A DNA stretch of 64,000 bases from contig OY725499.1 in assembly GCA_963281255.1 (NCBI GenBank), positions 4,359,148 to 4,423,147 of the forward strand. Direction: 5' to 3'. Position numbers and translations under genes: made by a program. A model generated the notes under the pieces. It worked only from the letters and a program-made list of their open reading frames with translations. It was not told where the DNA came from and searched no databases. This document shows, piece after piece, positions 12,090 through 23,210 of the stretch. The stretch is from Aphrocallistes beatrix (Eukaryota > Porifera > Hexactinellida > Sceptrulophora > Aphrocallistidae). Position 1 is the stretch's first letter, and every line of letters starts with the position of its first letter.

Positions 12090-12412
12090 CTAAGTTGACT
12101 AATTCATCAAAAAATGGCAAAGAATTATGAATTATTCGAATAATTCATAATTCAAGCATGAATTAGTCAATCATAAGCTAAGTTTACTAATTCATGAATT
12201 ATTGAAAAATTCGAATAATTCATAATTCTTGAAATATGAACTGTTCGAAAGTTCAGAATCCTGAATGAATTATTCGAAAAATTCATTAATATAATCAATG
12301 ATATTTTCTTGTAAAAAACTTACAATTTTGAATAATTCTTCTCTGACCTGATGAATTATGAATTATTCGAATTCTTCGAATTATTCATTAATTCGTGAAT
12401 TAGTCAACTTAG
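12090..12412. repeat. nested AT-rich palindromes, foldback-like
   Basis: The outer arms CTAAGTTGACTAATTCA and TGAATTAGTCAACTTAG are inverted. The interior is a series of GAATTATTCGAATAATTC palindromes in alternating orientation. ATTTTTCT occurs on both sides (12082-12090 and 12416-12423) and may be a target duplication. Confidence 0.5.
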
Positions 12413-12821
12413 GCATTTTTCTATTCCATGAAACCCAATATCGAGAAGAGCTCAAATAATAAATCTCGACTTTCATCTGTTTCCTAAGCATTTTTCTATA
12501 CAGCGATTTCAAGTTTTCTTAAAATTATAAACTGATAAAATCGACTGTAATATCCACGTAAGCAAATATGGATTTCAACATACTGCATAGTGAAACAGCT
12601 GATTCTTAGTTAAGCTAATACCTTTTGTGGACTGTAACGTATTCGAACTGTTAGTATCCATTTGTTAGTTATGCCACCCTAGTTGTGCCACCCTTAATTA
12701 TGTTACTTCAGAAGGGAATTATTACTAATTTCGAATTCATTTTCGAATCGCTACATTTTCTTAGAATATGATTCTGGAATATAGAAGTCCCATTTTTTTT
12801 ATTCTACAAAGTGAAATGACC

Positions 12822-12945
12822 TTAACCCTACTTGGACTTGGGGTCAAAGGTATAAATAGAAAATTCCCACTTTCATTTTCACTTTCAGTTCACTTTCAAT
12901 TAACTTTCACTTTCACTTCAACATTCCAAGTCCAATTAGGGTTAA
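12822..12945. mobile_element. piggyBac-type MITE, copy 1
   Basis: Bounded by TTAA on both sides. The terminal inverted repeats are CCCTACTTGGACTTGG and CCAAGTCCAATTAGGG. The interior is a run of CTTTCA units. TTAA target plus CCCT start is the piggyBac signature. A second copy at 18063-18185 lies in the opposite orientation. Confidence 0.8.
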
Positions 12946-12977
12946 ATAGCATTGAGATCTCGATTTACCTTTTAAAA

Positions 12978-13269
12978 TACAAATGGAGTTAAGACGTATG
13001 ATAAATGTTGATAACATATCCGTATTATACAGTCGACTCTGCTTAATAGGGCCACTGTTTATTCGGGTCAACCGCTTAATCGGGTCACTTTTGGCAGGAC
13101 CGGAATAGCTCTCACACATAGAAGCTAATACAAAATATTTTCGGTTAATAGGGTTCTCTGCTTAATCGGGGCAAAATGTCCTCTGACCGATGTGACCCTA
13201 TTAAGCGGAGTCGACTTACAAATGGAGTTAAGACGTATGATAAATGTTGATAACATATCCGTATTATAC
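12978..13269. mobile_element. family A MITE inside a 53-bp direct duplication
   Basis: The MITE (13028-13218, reverse orientation relative to 7118) is flanked by two identical 53-bp direct repeats, 12978-13030 and 13217-13269, beginning TACAAATGGAGTTAAGACG and ending GTATTATAC. Family A normally duplicates only TA, so the flanking repeat is anomalous. It may reflect repair-associated duplication or insertion into a pre-existing tandem repeat. Confidence 0.85.
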
Positions 13270-14310
13270 TTATGTATAAATACAAAAGTTGGATTCACTT
13301 ATTATTAATTAAACACCATTTTAGTTAAGGATAATCCTGAAATGATATCCTGTAATACACTTGTATTGTTTTCTGCAAAGTTTTATCATTTTCCCTTTTT
13401 CGGTATTACTTTCGAAGCTAGAGCAACTAAAGTTCTTAGTTCAATAAGCACAGAAGTAAACTAGTATTCAGTTTAGATATTTCTTAATTCAATCTGTTCC
13501 AAATTTATCTTATAATATGATATGCTAACATGTATTGAAACTGGTCAGTATATAAGAAATTCAATTGGCCAAGGTGAAACTCGTTTCGAATTCAGATGCA
13601 TTTGCTTCTAGCACATATACTGTATATTACATACGTCACTGATGGAAATAAGCTTCAGACTTTGTTCTTGTTTGATACTTGGTGTGAGATTTTGAATATA
13701 TTTCATTTCTCTGATATCCCATTGGTCAATTATATTCGTCACTTATCTCATTGAACTGCGATAATTTTCTGAAATCTAACTTACTTGCTAGCAAAACCAA
13801 AATGGATTCGTTATAAAAATAGATTTGCATTTAACTTTCAGTGCAATTATTTGTTTCATACTACTTTCAAGATATTATTATTTTTTCACGATACGACACT
13901 GATTAAGAATATCGATTTGGTTCTGTTTGTTCAAAGAGAATGAACGATCGCTTGATTAATATCGAAACTGTATTTCAATGATACATTTTCAAGAATTCAT
14001 TAAAATTGGTTTACGGACCAAGTACACTTATAACAGATTGGAAGTGAATTATATACAACAACAATATCTGAATCCTTCAAATATTGTATTTAGATATGAT
14101 TTGACTTTTCGTACAAAGTTACTAATCTTCAGTCTTGTACTAACTTGTGTAAGTCTTAAATCCGGGATATTCGTAGGAACCTCTTATCCAAAGACTCGTC
14201 GGTTTATAAGCTTGAACTGTGTTAACCCCGTTTAGAAATATGAGAGGAAAATTCAGTGATGTTCGCTAATTTTAGTACAGCTCCTAGAATAGGGATTGAT
14301 TGGCGCGTAA
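13270..14310. other. intergenic, no gene supported
   Basis: An 85-residue plus-strand open frame at 13978-14235 has no recognisable domain, signal or promoter. Confidence 0.45.
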
Positions 14311-14490
14311 CGACCGTCTGTTCGCTCCTGGAAATCCTATTAGACCAAATTGCACCAAATTTGGAACATATATTCCTTATGTGGTGGAGATTTGAACCTG
14401 GGTTCAAATTCTAAAAAATCTTCACACATTTTCACAGATGTCAAAATAGATACCCAATCAGAATCCATGGATTTAACATGACAGTTGGCT
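14311..14490. repeat. interspersed repeat R1, copy 3
   Basis: CGACCGTCTGTTCGCTCCTG, then CACCAAATTTGGAAC, TTGAACCTGGGTTCAA and CCAATCAGAATCCATG, matching copies at 2742 and 11861 in order and spacing. Confidence 0.6.
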
Positions 14491-15200
14491 TTCATTTAAT
14501 TGACTAACATGGATTATACCTGACTCAATGCATGTAAATGAATCACAATGATTCCCTAAATCTGATTGGCTCAATTAAGACTCTTAATGGAGCTGTACTG
14601 TCTGTCTGTGATATTTTTAATCATTTGTTTGGATGATGTCTTCACTTTTTCTAGACCAATTAAACCTCAAACAAATTGCAACTCTTCTACATGTATCCCC
14701 TGTTGTATCCGTATTATATAATTACTAGATCATGCTCGTATTGTAATGTCTATGAAATCCTAGATACCTTAGGCTATGCATTACAAGAAACTCTGTACGC
14801 ATTTCAATATTTAGTGATATAAGCATATTCTGTAGTGAAATTCACTGGTGTGTATAACTCCACCAAGTTCGACACAGCAAATCATTACAGCATCGTATAG
14901 CCATTATTACTGATAACTGACTCCTACTCGGATTGGTTAATTTTAAAAATGCTAGCGTAATGTCACTGTGCATTTGGCGCTCAATAAATTTGGCGCCTAA
15001 TAAAATATTTCGCACATTAATTATGTCATGTGAGGACTGAGTTATGCCACACCGACCGAGTAGATATATTCTCATTTATTAAATTATTAGAAATTTATAT
15101 TGACTAAGTGCCTACAATGATTTGGCTGTTGGGAGAGTAAAGACATATCGAATGTAAGAAAAAGGTGTGAAAATTTGCTAGTTATTTCATATGCTGTAGC

Positions 15201-15298
15201 CAGGGTTGGCGCCGGGGATTCCCCGACAAGGGGGCTAAATTAGAGTATCAAAATTTCTTCCAATTCTTTTCCCGACGGTGGGGCTTTAGTCATCCCTG
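15201..15298. mobile_element. short hAT-type MITE
   Basis: Starts CAGGGTTGGCG and ends CATCCCTG, with 8-bp flanks GCTGTAGC / GTTGTAGC (7 of 8 match). The interior (GGGGCTAAATTAGAGT, CCCGACGGTGGGGCT) also occurs in a degraded copy at about 45705-45780. Confidence 0.6.
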
Positions 15299-16423
15299 GT
15301 TGTAGCTAGATGGTCGATTATCCCAGACGAAGTTTGAACTAAATCCTATTTGAAGAATGTCAGACACAGACAGTGTTAACACTTTTAAAATTGCTTAGAT
15401 TTGGAAATAATCATTTTAAAAAAATGCTCGCCCGAATTAAATAATTTCCCTTTAACCTACACAACCACAACATGAAAATTTTAAGATTTAGGATTGAGGT
15501 TGTATAATATTTGCTAGAATGCATATAAAAGAGCACTAACTAGCCTCTTAATTACTGTCTTCAATAGTCTAGTCACGTCTTTGACCATGTAGATACTTTA
15601 GTGAACTTTAGTATGCTATTTTCTACAGGTTTGAATCTAATATGCTGAATGTTCACTTTGTTTGTTTGTTGATTCGGGATAATCTCTTACAGAGCATGCG
15701 CGTTAGGACTAGCTTATCTAGACAGAATTAGTTAAACAGCGCTTTAATAGGGAAATAATAGTAACAGTTCATTAGTAAAAGATGTCGCTTTATCCATCAA
15801 TAAAATTTTCTAATTTATCATTATGATTTTGTACAATATTGCGTTACGGCACCAATGCTGTTATTAAACATCCTCTTCATAATTGATTATTTGCCTCAGT
15901 GGAATAGAATCATAGATGATAAAAGATTTTTAATGTAGCGTTATATCGAATTTCGGTGAATATAATTATCAGCGATTATAATTATGAAAATCTTGTGCAT
16001 TATTTAGTTGTTTCATTAGTACCAAAGCTAGACACAGTGGATAATTTCAAAGCTCTCTTCCTATCCCTTTATCTAATATTTCCAACTCGTCTCTTACTGA
16101 GTACCGTCTTTCTCTGAATAATCCCCCCGGCGTTTATTAATTTCGTGCTCAAAAACCCCCCAGAGCACAAACATTAAAAGCGCCGTATCGGTTGAAAAAC
16201 AGCCGCGTTTGAGATAAATGGTTTCTACAATCTCATTACTAATAATAAGAGTATTCATAAATACAACTAGCCATAACAAATGGTTTACCTACCTTAAAAT
16301 GTTCCCGTCTTATCTAACCCCGGCGCTTATTAAGGGAAATACGGCGGTTAGTGGGCCTGTAAGAGCAGATTTAGAAGCTCGCAGTTTCTGTTCATCACGA
16401 TTATCAATTCTATCTAAAATATG
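15299..16423. other. intergenic, no gene; two CCCCGGCG-TTTATTAA motifs
   Basis: Motifs CCCCGGCGTTTATTAA near 16125 and CCCCGGCGCTTATTAA near 16318 lie in direct orientation and suggest a degraded pogo-like element. No frame is supported. Confidence 0.4.
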
Positions 16424-16776
16424 AATGGCGGACACTTCGTCGCACGGACATTTCGTCGCGCGGAATTTTGTCCCCAAATGCCCAATTTGCACCTACTTAT
16501 TTCTCAATAAAAAGCCCTCATTTCACCCTTTTTTTTTCAAATATACTCCACTCCAAAAGCCTCAATTTCCGTTCCTTACATATTAGTACCCGTTTATTTT
16601 AGTCTCTAATAAGACAAATTTTTCGGGGACAAAAATTCCAGGGACGCTACTCATTATCCGGTAACTTATGTTCAGGAGACAAAATGTCTATGTGACGAAA
16701 TGTCCGTGCGGCGAAATGTCCGTGCGGCGAAATGTCCGTGCGGCGAAATGTCCGTGCGGCGAAATGTCCGTTTACC
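16424..16776. mobile_element. foldback/MULE-like element with 16-bp modular ends, small copy
   Basis: The left arm has two units of the type CGGACAYTTCGTCGCR. The right arm has about five inverted units (CGTGCGGCGAAATGTC repeated). A perfect 10-bp direct repeat CTAAAATATG flanks it (16414-16423 and 16777-16786). The 16-bp unit is a variant of the unit forming the ends of 56151-57074. Tandem-module ends with 9-11 bp duplications fit foldback/MULE elements. Non-coding. Confidence 0.8.
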
Positions 16777-16786
16777 CTAAAATATG

Positions 16787-17758
16787 CAGTCAATACCTAT
16801 TTATTGCTCTGGATGAATTGGATAATCCTTCGATGAATGGTTAACTGCAAAAATGAGTTTCATTATCGAAACAATTCATTCAATTTCATTACTTTTAAGA
16901 AGTGAATACTTTCCTTAAGGGTAATTAGTCTAGTACCTTTCACTTTGTTAATATGGATCTATTCTAAGATAGCTAAATTATGAAATTTCCTATAAAATCA
17001 CTCAACATTTTGGATTATTCAACAAAAGAAATATTCTTTAAAAAGACTACATACTAACTGAATATATTCATTTCCGAATAAGATTTTCAGTGCTTTTTGG
17101 CTCAAACTTTTTCTTTGCTACATGCGAAATTAGATCTAGATTTTACTACTTAGCAAAAAACAACCAAAATCATCATATGAAGATAATTTCCTAAAATATT
17201 TTTTGACACAACTTGGTTATGCCATCATTAATTTTTGATGTTAAAGTATATTTATGTTTGTAATTCAGGATAGTTCGCCGTCGCGAATTTGAAACATGTG
17301 CCATATTCAACTATATTAAAACAGTCGAATAGTTCAGAGGAAATTAAAGGTGACTGTTACTAAGGGCTTTCGAGAAATATTATGAAGAAATTTTATGATT
17401 TTAAATTGAAGTACCGGAAGCAATACTTGGTATTCAGGCTAATCAGTTAATTTGATGAGCAAGGATGCTAGCTAATCATTCAATATACTAATTACTCATA
17501 TTTATTCAAATATGTTTATATGCGGCTTGTATTCTCAGTAAAAAAGGAAATATTCCGTGAATATGGATGGTGGAAATTTCTTCGAAACCAGCGAATGGTT
17601 GAGTTTTGTACGAGAATGTATATTTGGAGCAGAAAATAATTGAATTTGGATCAGAAATGTTGGATCAGAAATGAATTTCACTACTAATTAATAAAAATTC
17701 TACATTTCTGATCAATATATACAGTCTCTTTTGTACCCTAAATACATATGAATACAAA
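16787..17758. other. intergenic, nothing recognised
   Basis: Strongly AT-rich, with no open frame above 60 codons and no repeat structure noticed. Confidence 0.6.
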
Positions 17759-17950
17759 TACAATTGACTCCGCTTAATAGGGTCACATCTGTCAGAGGAC
17801 AATATGCCCCGATTAAGCGGAGAACCTTATTAACCGAAATATTATTGTATTAGCTTCTATGTGTGAGAGTTATTCCGGTCCTGCCAAAAGTGGCCCGATT
17901 AAGCGGTTGACCTGATTAAACAGTGACCCTATTAAGCGAAGTCGACTGTA
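17759..17950. mobile_element. TA-flanked MITE (family A)
   Basis: Same orientation as 7118-7309. The left terminus has drifted (CAATTGACTCC); the right reads AAGTCGACTG-TA. Confidence 0.85.
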
Positions 17951-18062
17951 TCTGGATCTCTGGTGTTTACACTAATTACTCCATCTAAGGTTTCACATAG
18001 CACTCCTACCCACTTAAGATGCTCTTATGTCAGTTTATATGATGCAATGTCCTAATAGGAAT

Positions 18063-18185
18063 TTAACCCTACTTGGACTCGGAATGTTGAAGTGAAAGTG
18101 AAAGTTAATTGAAAGTTAATTGAAAGTGAAAATGAAAGTGGGATTTTTCTATTTATACTTTATACCCCAAGTCCAGTAGGGTTAA
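18063..18185. mobile_element. piggyBac-type MITE, copy 2
   Basis: TTAA-bounded, with ends CCCTACTTGGACTCGG and CCAAGTCCAGTAGGG. The interior GAAAGTGAAAGTTAATTG is the inverse of copy 1 at 12822-12945. Confidence 0.8.
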
Positions 18186-18213
18186 GTACAATTCAAATTC
18201 AGTGAGGAAACAA

Positions 18214-18332
18214 CAGTAGAACCTCGAACGCGGATAATACGAACAGATATTATATCCACTACGGAGGAAATGCATGTAAATCACAACAAATTTCGACCGT
18301 TCCCTGGTGTTCGTATTACCGAGGTTCTACTG
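18214..18332. mobile_element. pogo/Tigger-like MITE (family B)
   Basis: Terminal inverted repeats CAGTAGAACCTCG and CGAGGTTCTACTG. The interior has GGATAATACGAACAG and CTGGTGTTCGTATTACC. TA follows the right end. CAGTAGAACCTCG is a typical Tigger/pogo terminus. Confidence 0.75.
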
Positions 18333-18416
18333 TATATACATTCTTAATCTATCAAAAAAACTTAGAAGAAGCACCAGCTCTAGTATGCACTCCAAATAGT
18401 ACAGAATAGTCAACTC

Positions 18417-18609
18417 CGCTTAATAGGGTCACTGTTTAATCTCAACCGCTTAATCGGGTCACTGTTTAATCGGGCCACTTTTGGCAGGACCGAAATAGCT
18501 CTCACACATAGAAGCTAATACAATAATATTTTCGGTCAATAGGGTTCTTCGCTTAATCGGGGCAAGATGTCCTCTGACCGATGTGACCCTATTAAGCGGA
18601 GTCACTGTA
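18417..18609. mobile_element. TA-flanked MITE (family A), reverse orientation
   Basis: Contains an internal duplication of the TCACTGTTTAATC segment near the left end. Ends CAACTCCGCTTAATAG / CGGAGTCACTG. Confidence 0.8.
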
Positions 18610-19178
18610 TTACGCTTTTGGTGTTAATATTCTAAAAGTGTTCGGATTAGTAAGGATTTGGATCAACGAGGTTGTGCAGTAATCAAATTCACCATCTGTA
18701 AATGTGCAGTTGTTCTGGTTTGCTTATCACATGTGAACACAGAGCATATATACGTGTGCTAGTTCACTGAGTCCAATGATTCTTCACTGAATAGAATAAT
18801 TAGTCTATGAAATCCAGATGTCATCCTATTAAGAAACCTTGCAACCAAATGCTGGTGGTAGAGAGGAGATTACTAAGCACCATACCCAGAAACAATTATT
18901 TAGTTAATGAACAGAATGTTCGGCTCCTCTCTACGACATTGAAAGTAGACGCGTAGATACTAGATATGTACTTTCATGGGCAAAAAAAGAATTATATTTA
19001 CGGATCATTGATATGAAAGCACAACCAATACTTTCTGCACTGTCTTATATCATCACGATAAGATGCTATTTATAAACTATAAAAGAGTTACAATTAGAAT
19101 TAGTGTAATTTTATCCAAATCATTTATTTTAACATTACTAAAGTTCCGAATTTGTGTATATTTTTAGTTTCTCTACAG
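18610..19178. other. intergenic, nothing recognised
   Basis: No coding frame or structured repeat noticed. Confidence 0.5.
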
Positions 19179-19459
19179 CAGGGGTGCTCAAACTTTTAAA
19201 TCTACGGGCCACTTTAAAAATTAGACTCCGCCTTACGGGCCACAAATCATAGATCGCCTCTGGCTTTAGTTTAATCAATTTTCAAGCTATACATTTGTAG
19301 AGTATCTACAATTATTTCTATATGGTGTTTAGAAAAACAATTATTATCTGTGACGATTGAAGCACGTCAATCTACTGTATATATATGAATAATGAAAACA
19401 AGCGAATTATCCGCGGGCCACAGCGAATGGTCTCGTGGGCCATAGTTTGAGCACCCTTG
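19179..19459. mobile_element. hAT-type MITE with perfect target duplication
   Basis: Ends CAGGGGTGCTCAAACTTT and GTTTGAGCACCCTTG. Exact 8-bp duplications CTCTACAG lie at 19171-19178 and 19460-19467. GGGCCAC motifs occur near both ends, as in Charlie-type MITEs. Non-coding. Confidence 0.9.
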
Positions 19460-20219
19460 CTCTACAGGTAAGTAAGGTATTTCTTACAGGCATGTTCAAT
19501 TGGAATTGAAATGTGCGATCAAATCAGTCCTACATTTTGAGCCATTCTAGAAGTTGTATGGCGAATGTCGGTATTTCCTCGAATAGATTCATTCTGCACA
19601 TTCGTCTGGATTTCATAAAAAATTCAATTAAACCCTCGCTTGCCACAGGAATGTGTTGCGTCATTTCCGGTTTAAGCCATTTTCAATGGGGAAGCCATAA
19701 AAATTTGGGGTATTTACTATAAATAGGAAATACCCCAAGCCATCGGGGGTTTTAAATTGCTGTTTCACAATCCTAAAAATTGTCAACACTCCTCCTTGTT
19801 GCATTTGCCAATAGTAGCTACCTCTACGTAGATCATAGTGACAGAAAGTAGGATTGATTTTACCTGAAATATTTAATTGAATTTAAAATGCGTTAATCTA
19901 ATTGATATAATGTCTAATATTTGTACCTACGGGTAATTGGGTCTAAATTTAGATTCATAGATGTGACTCACAAAACTGCCCATTAGTTTCAATGGTGGGC
20001 GAGACCATGGATATCTTCCACCTACTTTCTATGCACTGGGAATGCTGAGCAGTAACGGTTGATAGATTTACAATTGAGAGATGGCAGCAAACGAATAATT
20101 TCAATCATTTTAGAATGATTTCAATCTTTTTAGATTTTCATTTCAAATTAGAAGACCCATTTGATTAACTCAGAATAATATATTTCGTTTCTAAATTTAG
20201 AAGTGAGACATGGTTTACA

Positions 20220-20391
20220 TGGTAATGCAGAAATGGTTCGACTTTTCGAAAAAGGAAATAGTTCGAAATGCGGATTTAGGAAATAGTTCGACTTTTTACC
20301 ATTAGGATTAATGGTGTTTTTTTTCGATCTAGTATTTCCTTTTTTGGAAAGTCGAACTATTTCCGGTTTTGGTTCGAACTATTTCTACCAT
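20220..20391. repeat. inverted repeat with GGAAATAGTTCGA subunits
   Basis: Left TGGTAATGCAGAAATGGTTCG and right GGTTCGAACTATTTCTACCA are inverted. GGAAATAGTTCGA(A/C) appears twice in the left arm and inverted in the right. It probably is a small foldback-like MITE; no target duplication was assigned. Confidence 0.55.
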
Positions 20392-20429
20392 ACCGTTTAA
20401 ATGTCATTCCATAAGCGACCAGTAGCTCC

Positions 20430-20673
20430 ATGGGGGGTCATGGCTCCCCAAAATAAAGCGATAAAGCAGCTTTCTACTTTTTGTCTCAAGTTTTAAGCAT
20501 CAAAATGGATGAATAATTATATAAATTAGATCAAAACGATTCTCCATTGATGGTTAGAAAAGCTGTAGATCGATATGTCAGCGTCTAAGATTTAAAGATT
20601 TATGAGGGGCGATCCCCCAGATCCCTTATTCGCTCACTCAGGGCCCCAATCCAAAATCCTGGCTACGTCCCTG
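20430..20673. mobile_element. degraded hAT-like element
   Basis: The right end is the inverse of CAGGGACGTAGCCAGGATTT, a widespread hAT terminus. The left end (around GGGGGGTCATGGCTCC) is degraded. The same terminus occurs at 39880-39901. Confidence 0.5.
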
Positions 20674-20869
20674 TATTAACGCTGGTCTTCTGGTCCTAGG
20701 ACAGTCGAATTTAAGTTGGCCTAAATTAAAATCTCTGGAATCGCCTTGTTTGCCTGTAACCCGGATAACAGACTTGTTTTTAGCTTTGAGATTTCAAATG
20801 TTTGACTATATTAGATTAATGGTTTAGTTGCTAATCAAATATTCTTTTCTGTGTACTAATGAATCCAAT

Positions 20870-20951
20870 CAGTGGCGCATTTGCCCGCCTAAAATGCCCG
20901 CCTAAAAATTTTCGCCCCCCCCCCAGATAAAATGACCTAGATACGCCACTG
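20870..20951. mobile_element. very short hAT-like MITE
   Basis: Ends CAGTGGCGCATTTG and ATACGCCACTG. The flanks AATCCAAT / AATCTAGT agree at 6 of 8 positions. The interior has repeated CCCGCCTAAAA and a C-run. Confidence 0.55.
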
Positions 20952-21154
20952 AATCTAGTTTGCCATTAGAAAGTAGATAGGAAATAAAAATATGGAATAG
21001 GTTCACTCTCAGCAAAGTGAGTGTGCTTTAAAAGTGTATTATAATGGCAATGTTAAAATACCTCACGCTAGCTCCTTACTCCGACACAGGAATGAGGACA
21101 GTGGAATGTATAATATCCCCAACGATGTCACATACTGGAGCATTTGAGTTGAAA

Positions 21155-21329
21155 TACGGTCGACTCCGCTTAATAGGGTCACATCGGTCAGAAGACATTT
21201 TGCCCAGATTAAGCGGAGAACCCTATTAACCGAAAATATTTTGTATTAGCTACTATGTGTGAGAGCTATTCCGGTCCTGCCAAAAGTGGTCCGATTAAAC
21301 AGTGACACTATTAAGCGGAGTCGACTGTA
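21155..21329. mobile_element. TA-flanked MITE (family A)
   Basis: Same orientation as 7118-7309, with the AGCGGTTGACCCGATTA segment near the right end deleted. Confidence 0.85.
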
Positions 21330-21612
21330 ACTTAAATAAGATTTTATGAGTAACTTTCAATCGTTTCGGGTTGATTTATTCAACGAGAAATCGAAAAAAT
21401 TCTTAAAAAAAATTTTTAAGGTATTACTAGCACTGTAAAATGCATTTTTATTATTTTTGATAAAATACAAATATGAAACATATATTTGAGGCATAAAGAT
21501 GAAAAAAATTGTAAACAGAGATTGCAAATTGGGATTTGTATTATTTCCTGCTTTGAGAAATGCGAATACTGTGCAATATAATTATTTTTCAAACAATCAG
21601 CTTTTTCACATC

Positions 21613-21912
21613 TCAGAAATTCGACATTTTTAAGTTAATGGCTTTGATTTCGTTCATTAAATTTTCCCTTTCATCGATTAGTGTCTTTTTTTCTTTGCGG
21701 AGTTTCGCAATTTCGTCTTTTTTTCGGTAATAGCTTTCCAGTCTGTATTTCCTCATGTGTAATTTCCGTCTGATCTTCTTCAACTCTTCGGCGTTGTTGT
21801 TATTGATGTTGTTATGTCCGAGATATTGTCTGAATTCAGTGAACTCACAGGATCTCACCCATTCGAAAGTTACCCCGCATTGCTGAACGAATTGTCGATC
21901 CTGTTCTGACAT
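21613..21912 (-). CDS. small Maf-like bZIP protein with non-canonical basic region (copy 2)
   Basis: A 99-residue intronless protein. Residues 13-43 correspond to the Maf extended homology region, interrupted by an Asn run (residues 34-40). The basic region at 44-65 reads LKKIRRKLHMRKYRLES. Heptads L71, L78, L85, I92 are in the register expected for Maf. Met replaces the invariant Asn (M53) and the Maf Tyr is kept (Y56). Arg and Ser replace Ala and Cys (R57, S60), and Tyr replaces the invariant Arg (Y61), so standard bZIP DNA contacts are doubtful. It may bind DNA differently or act as a dominant-negative dimer partner; both are inference. It is closest to copy 3 in the run RLESYYRK. Confidence 0.7.
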   Translation of the reverse strand: MSEQDRQFVQQCGVTFEWVRSCEFTEFRQYLGHNNINNNNAEELKKIRRKLHMRKYRLESYYRKKDEIAKLRKEKKTLIDERENLMNEIKAINLKMSNF

Positions 21913-21967
21913 TTATTTTCTAAAATTGAAATTGAACTATATATTATATATCTGGATTAGGAATTTT

Positions 21968-21979
21968 TTATATTTATAT
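21968..21979 (-). promoter_or_regulatory. TATA-like box of bZIP copy 2
   Basis: The minus strand reads CATATAAATATA about 60 bp upstream of the ATG at 21912. A second AT stretch (ATATATAATATATAG) lies nearer the start, so the functional box is uncertain. Confidence 0.45.
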
Positions 21980-23210
21980 GTGATTCAATATAGCAGTTAT
22001 GACCAATTCTGCATTATCATAGGTTTGTAGTAAACAAAAGTTTTTAATGAGAAGTATGTACTTAGCTTTAAATTCCATTTAGGAAAGTTCTAGAAGAAAA
22101 CCTATTAATAATAGTGCTTTGTCTCATTTCTCGTGTCTAAATTTATTTTAAATAGTGGATAAGTTAATTTTATTCATTCACAAATGGCCCAAAAATGGAA
22201 ATGTCTTGATGTGTATATAGAGTTTTCGTATATTATTAATGGGTGAATTAGTCGAATTTAGTCTCAATAGCTAATTTCTCATATATTTGTGAATTCTTTC
22301 AAGCTAATGTATCATTGAAAAATCCTTGCTAAACAAATGTTATGCCATCAGGAGCAAAAATTAATGACACCATCATGCGTATAATTGTCCGATTTCTAAC
22401 GAATGTGTTTTTGGGATTCAGAGTTGGAATTGAGTTCAGTTTCGGTTGGGTTCTGCAAAGTGTGTCCAACTCAACTCTGATAGGATTCCTTCTGCCTAAT
22501 TGTGGTATCTTTAAACGCTAGAGACTAAATACTTACCTGCACCTGTTAATCGAATTAGTTAATTTGAGCGAGGACATTTTGTGTATTTCTTTATGATGGC
22601 TCAGGTTTTATTGAAGACTGTTATTTTCTGTAAGAAAGACTACCAAAATATCTGCTTGCTAATATTGAATAGGAGATCAAAATAGAATTGACTGGAAAGT
22701 ACGGGCAATTTTTTAAAAAAGGAAATCATTACACGTTTACGGGCTTTGTGCCATTTCTTATCTACCAATGTTTTGATTTCTACGACTAACCAAGAAAGAA
22801 CAAACTTTGGTATGAAATTTCGTGTGCCATGATCTTGCACTATTGGGCATTAGGCTTTATCGAATAATCTTCATTTGATTATTTTTTAATTCTTTGGAGC
22901 ATAATTGTAGTCCTTTCTTATATCCATTTAAACCAATTTAATTCTCAACTATCTTGTGTGTTCCTGGAAATAGTGAATAAAGAAAGTTTGTTTGAGATAA
23001 ATGAGTTTTGATAATAATTCTGTAGATATCCTGAATTGTGGTTTTAAGACCATGAGACGTCATGGATTTATTTGTCAGAAATATCGACCAATGAAACCCG
23101 TTATTTCGCTAGAATTTCTATTCCTATTAGGCAGATGAAGTCACTAATCTCTTATTTTAATGTGCTTTATTCTTCTATAGTAATTCCTCTATCTTAATCT
23201 GCCACTTAAT
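21980..23210. other. intergenic, nothing recognised
   Basis: AT-rich, no gene supported. Confidence 0.5.

Noticed and set aside
16094-16492. Overlapping 60-68 codon frames around 16.1-16.5 kb
   Set aside because: They run through repeat-like CCCCGGCG motifs and the foldback element end; no domain.
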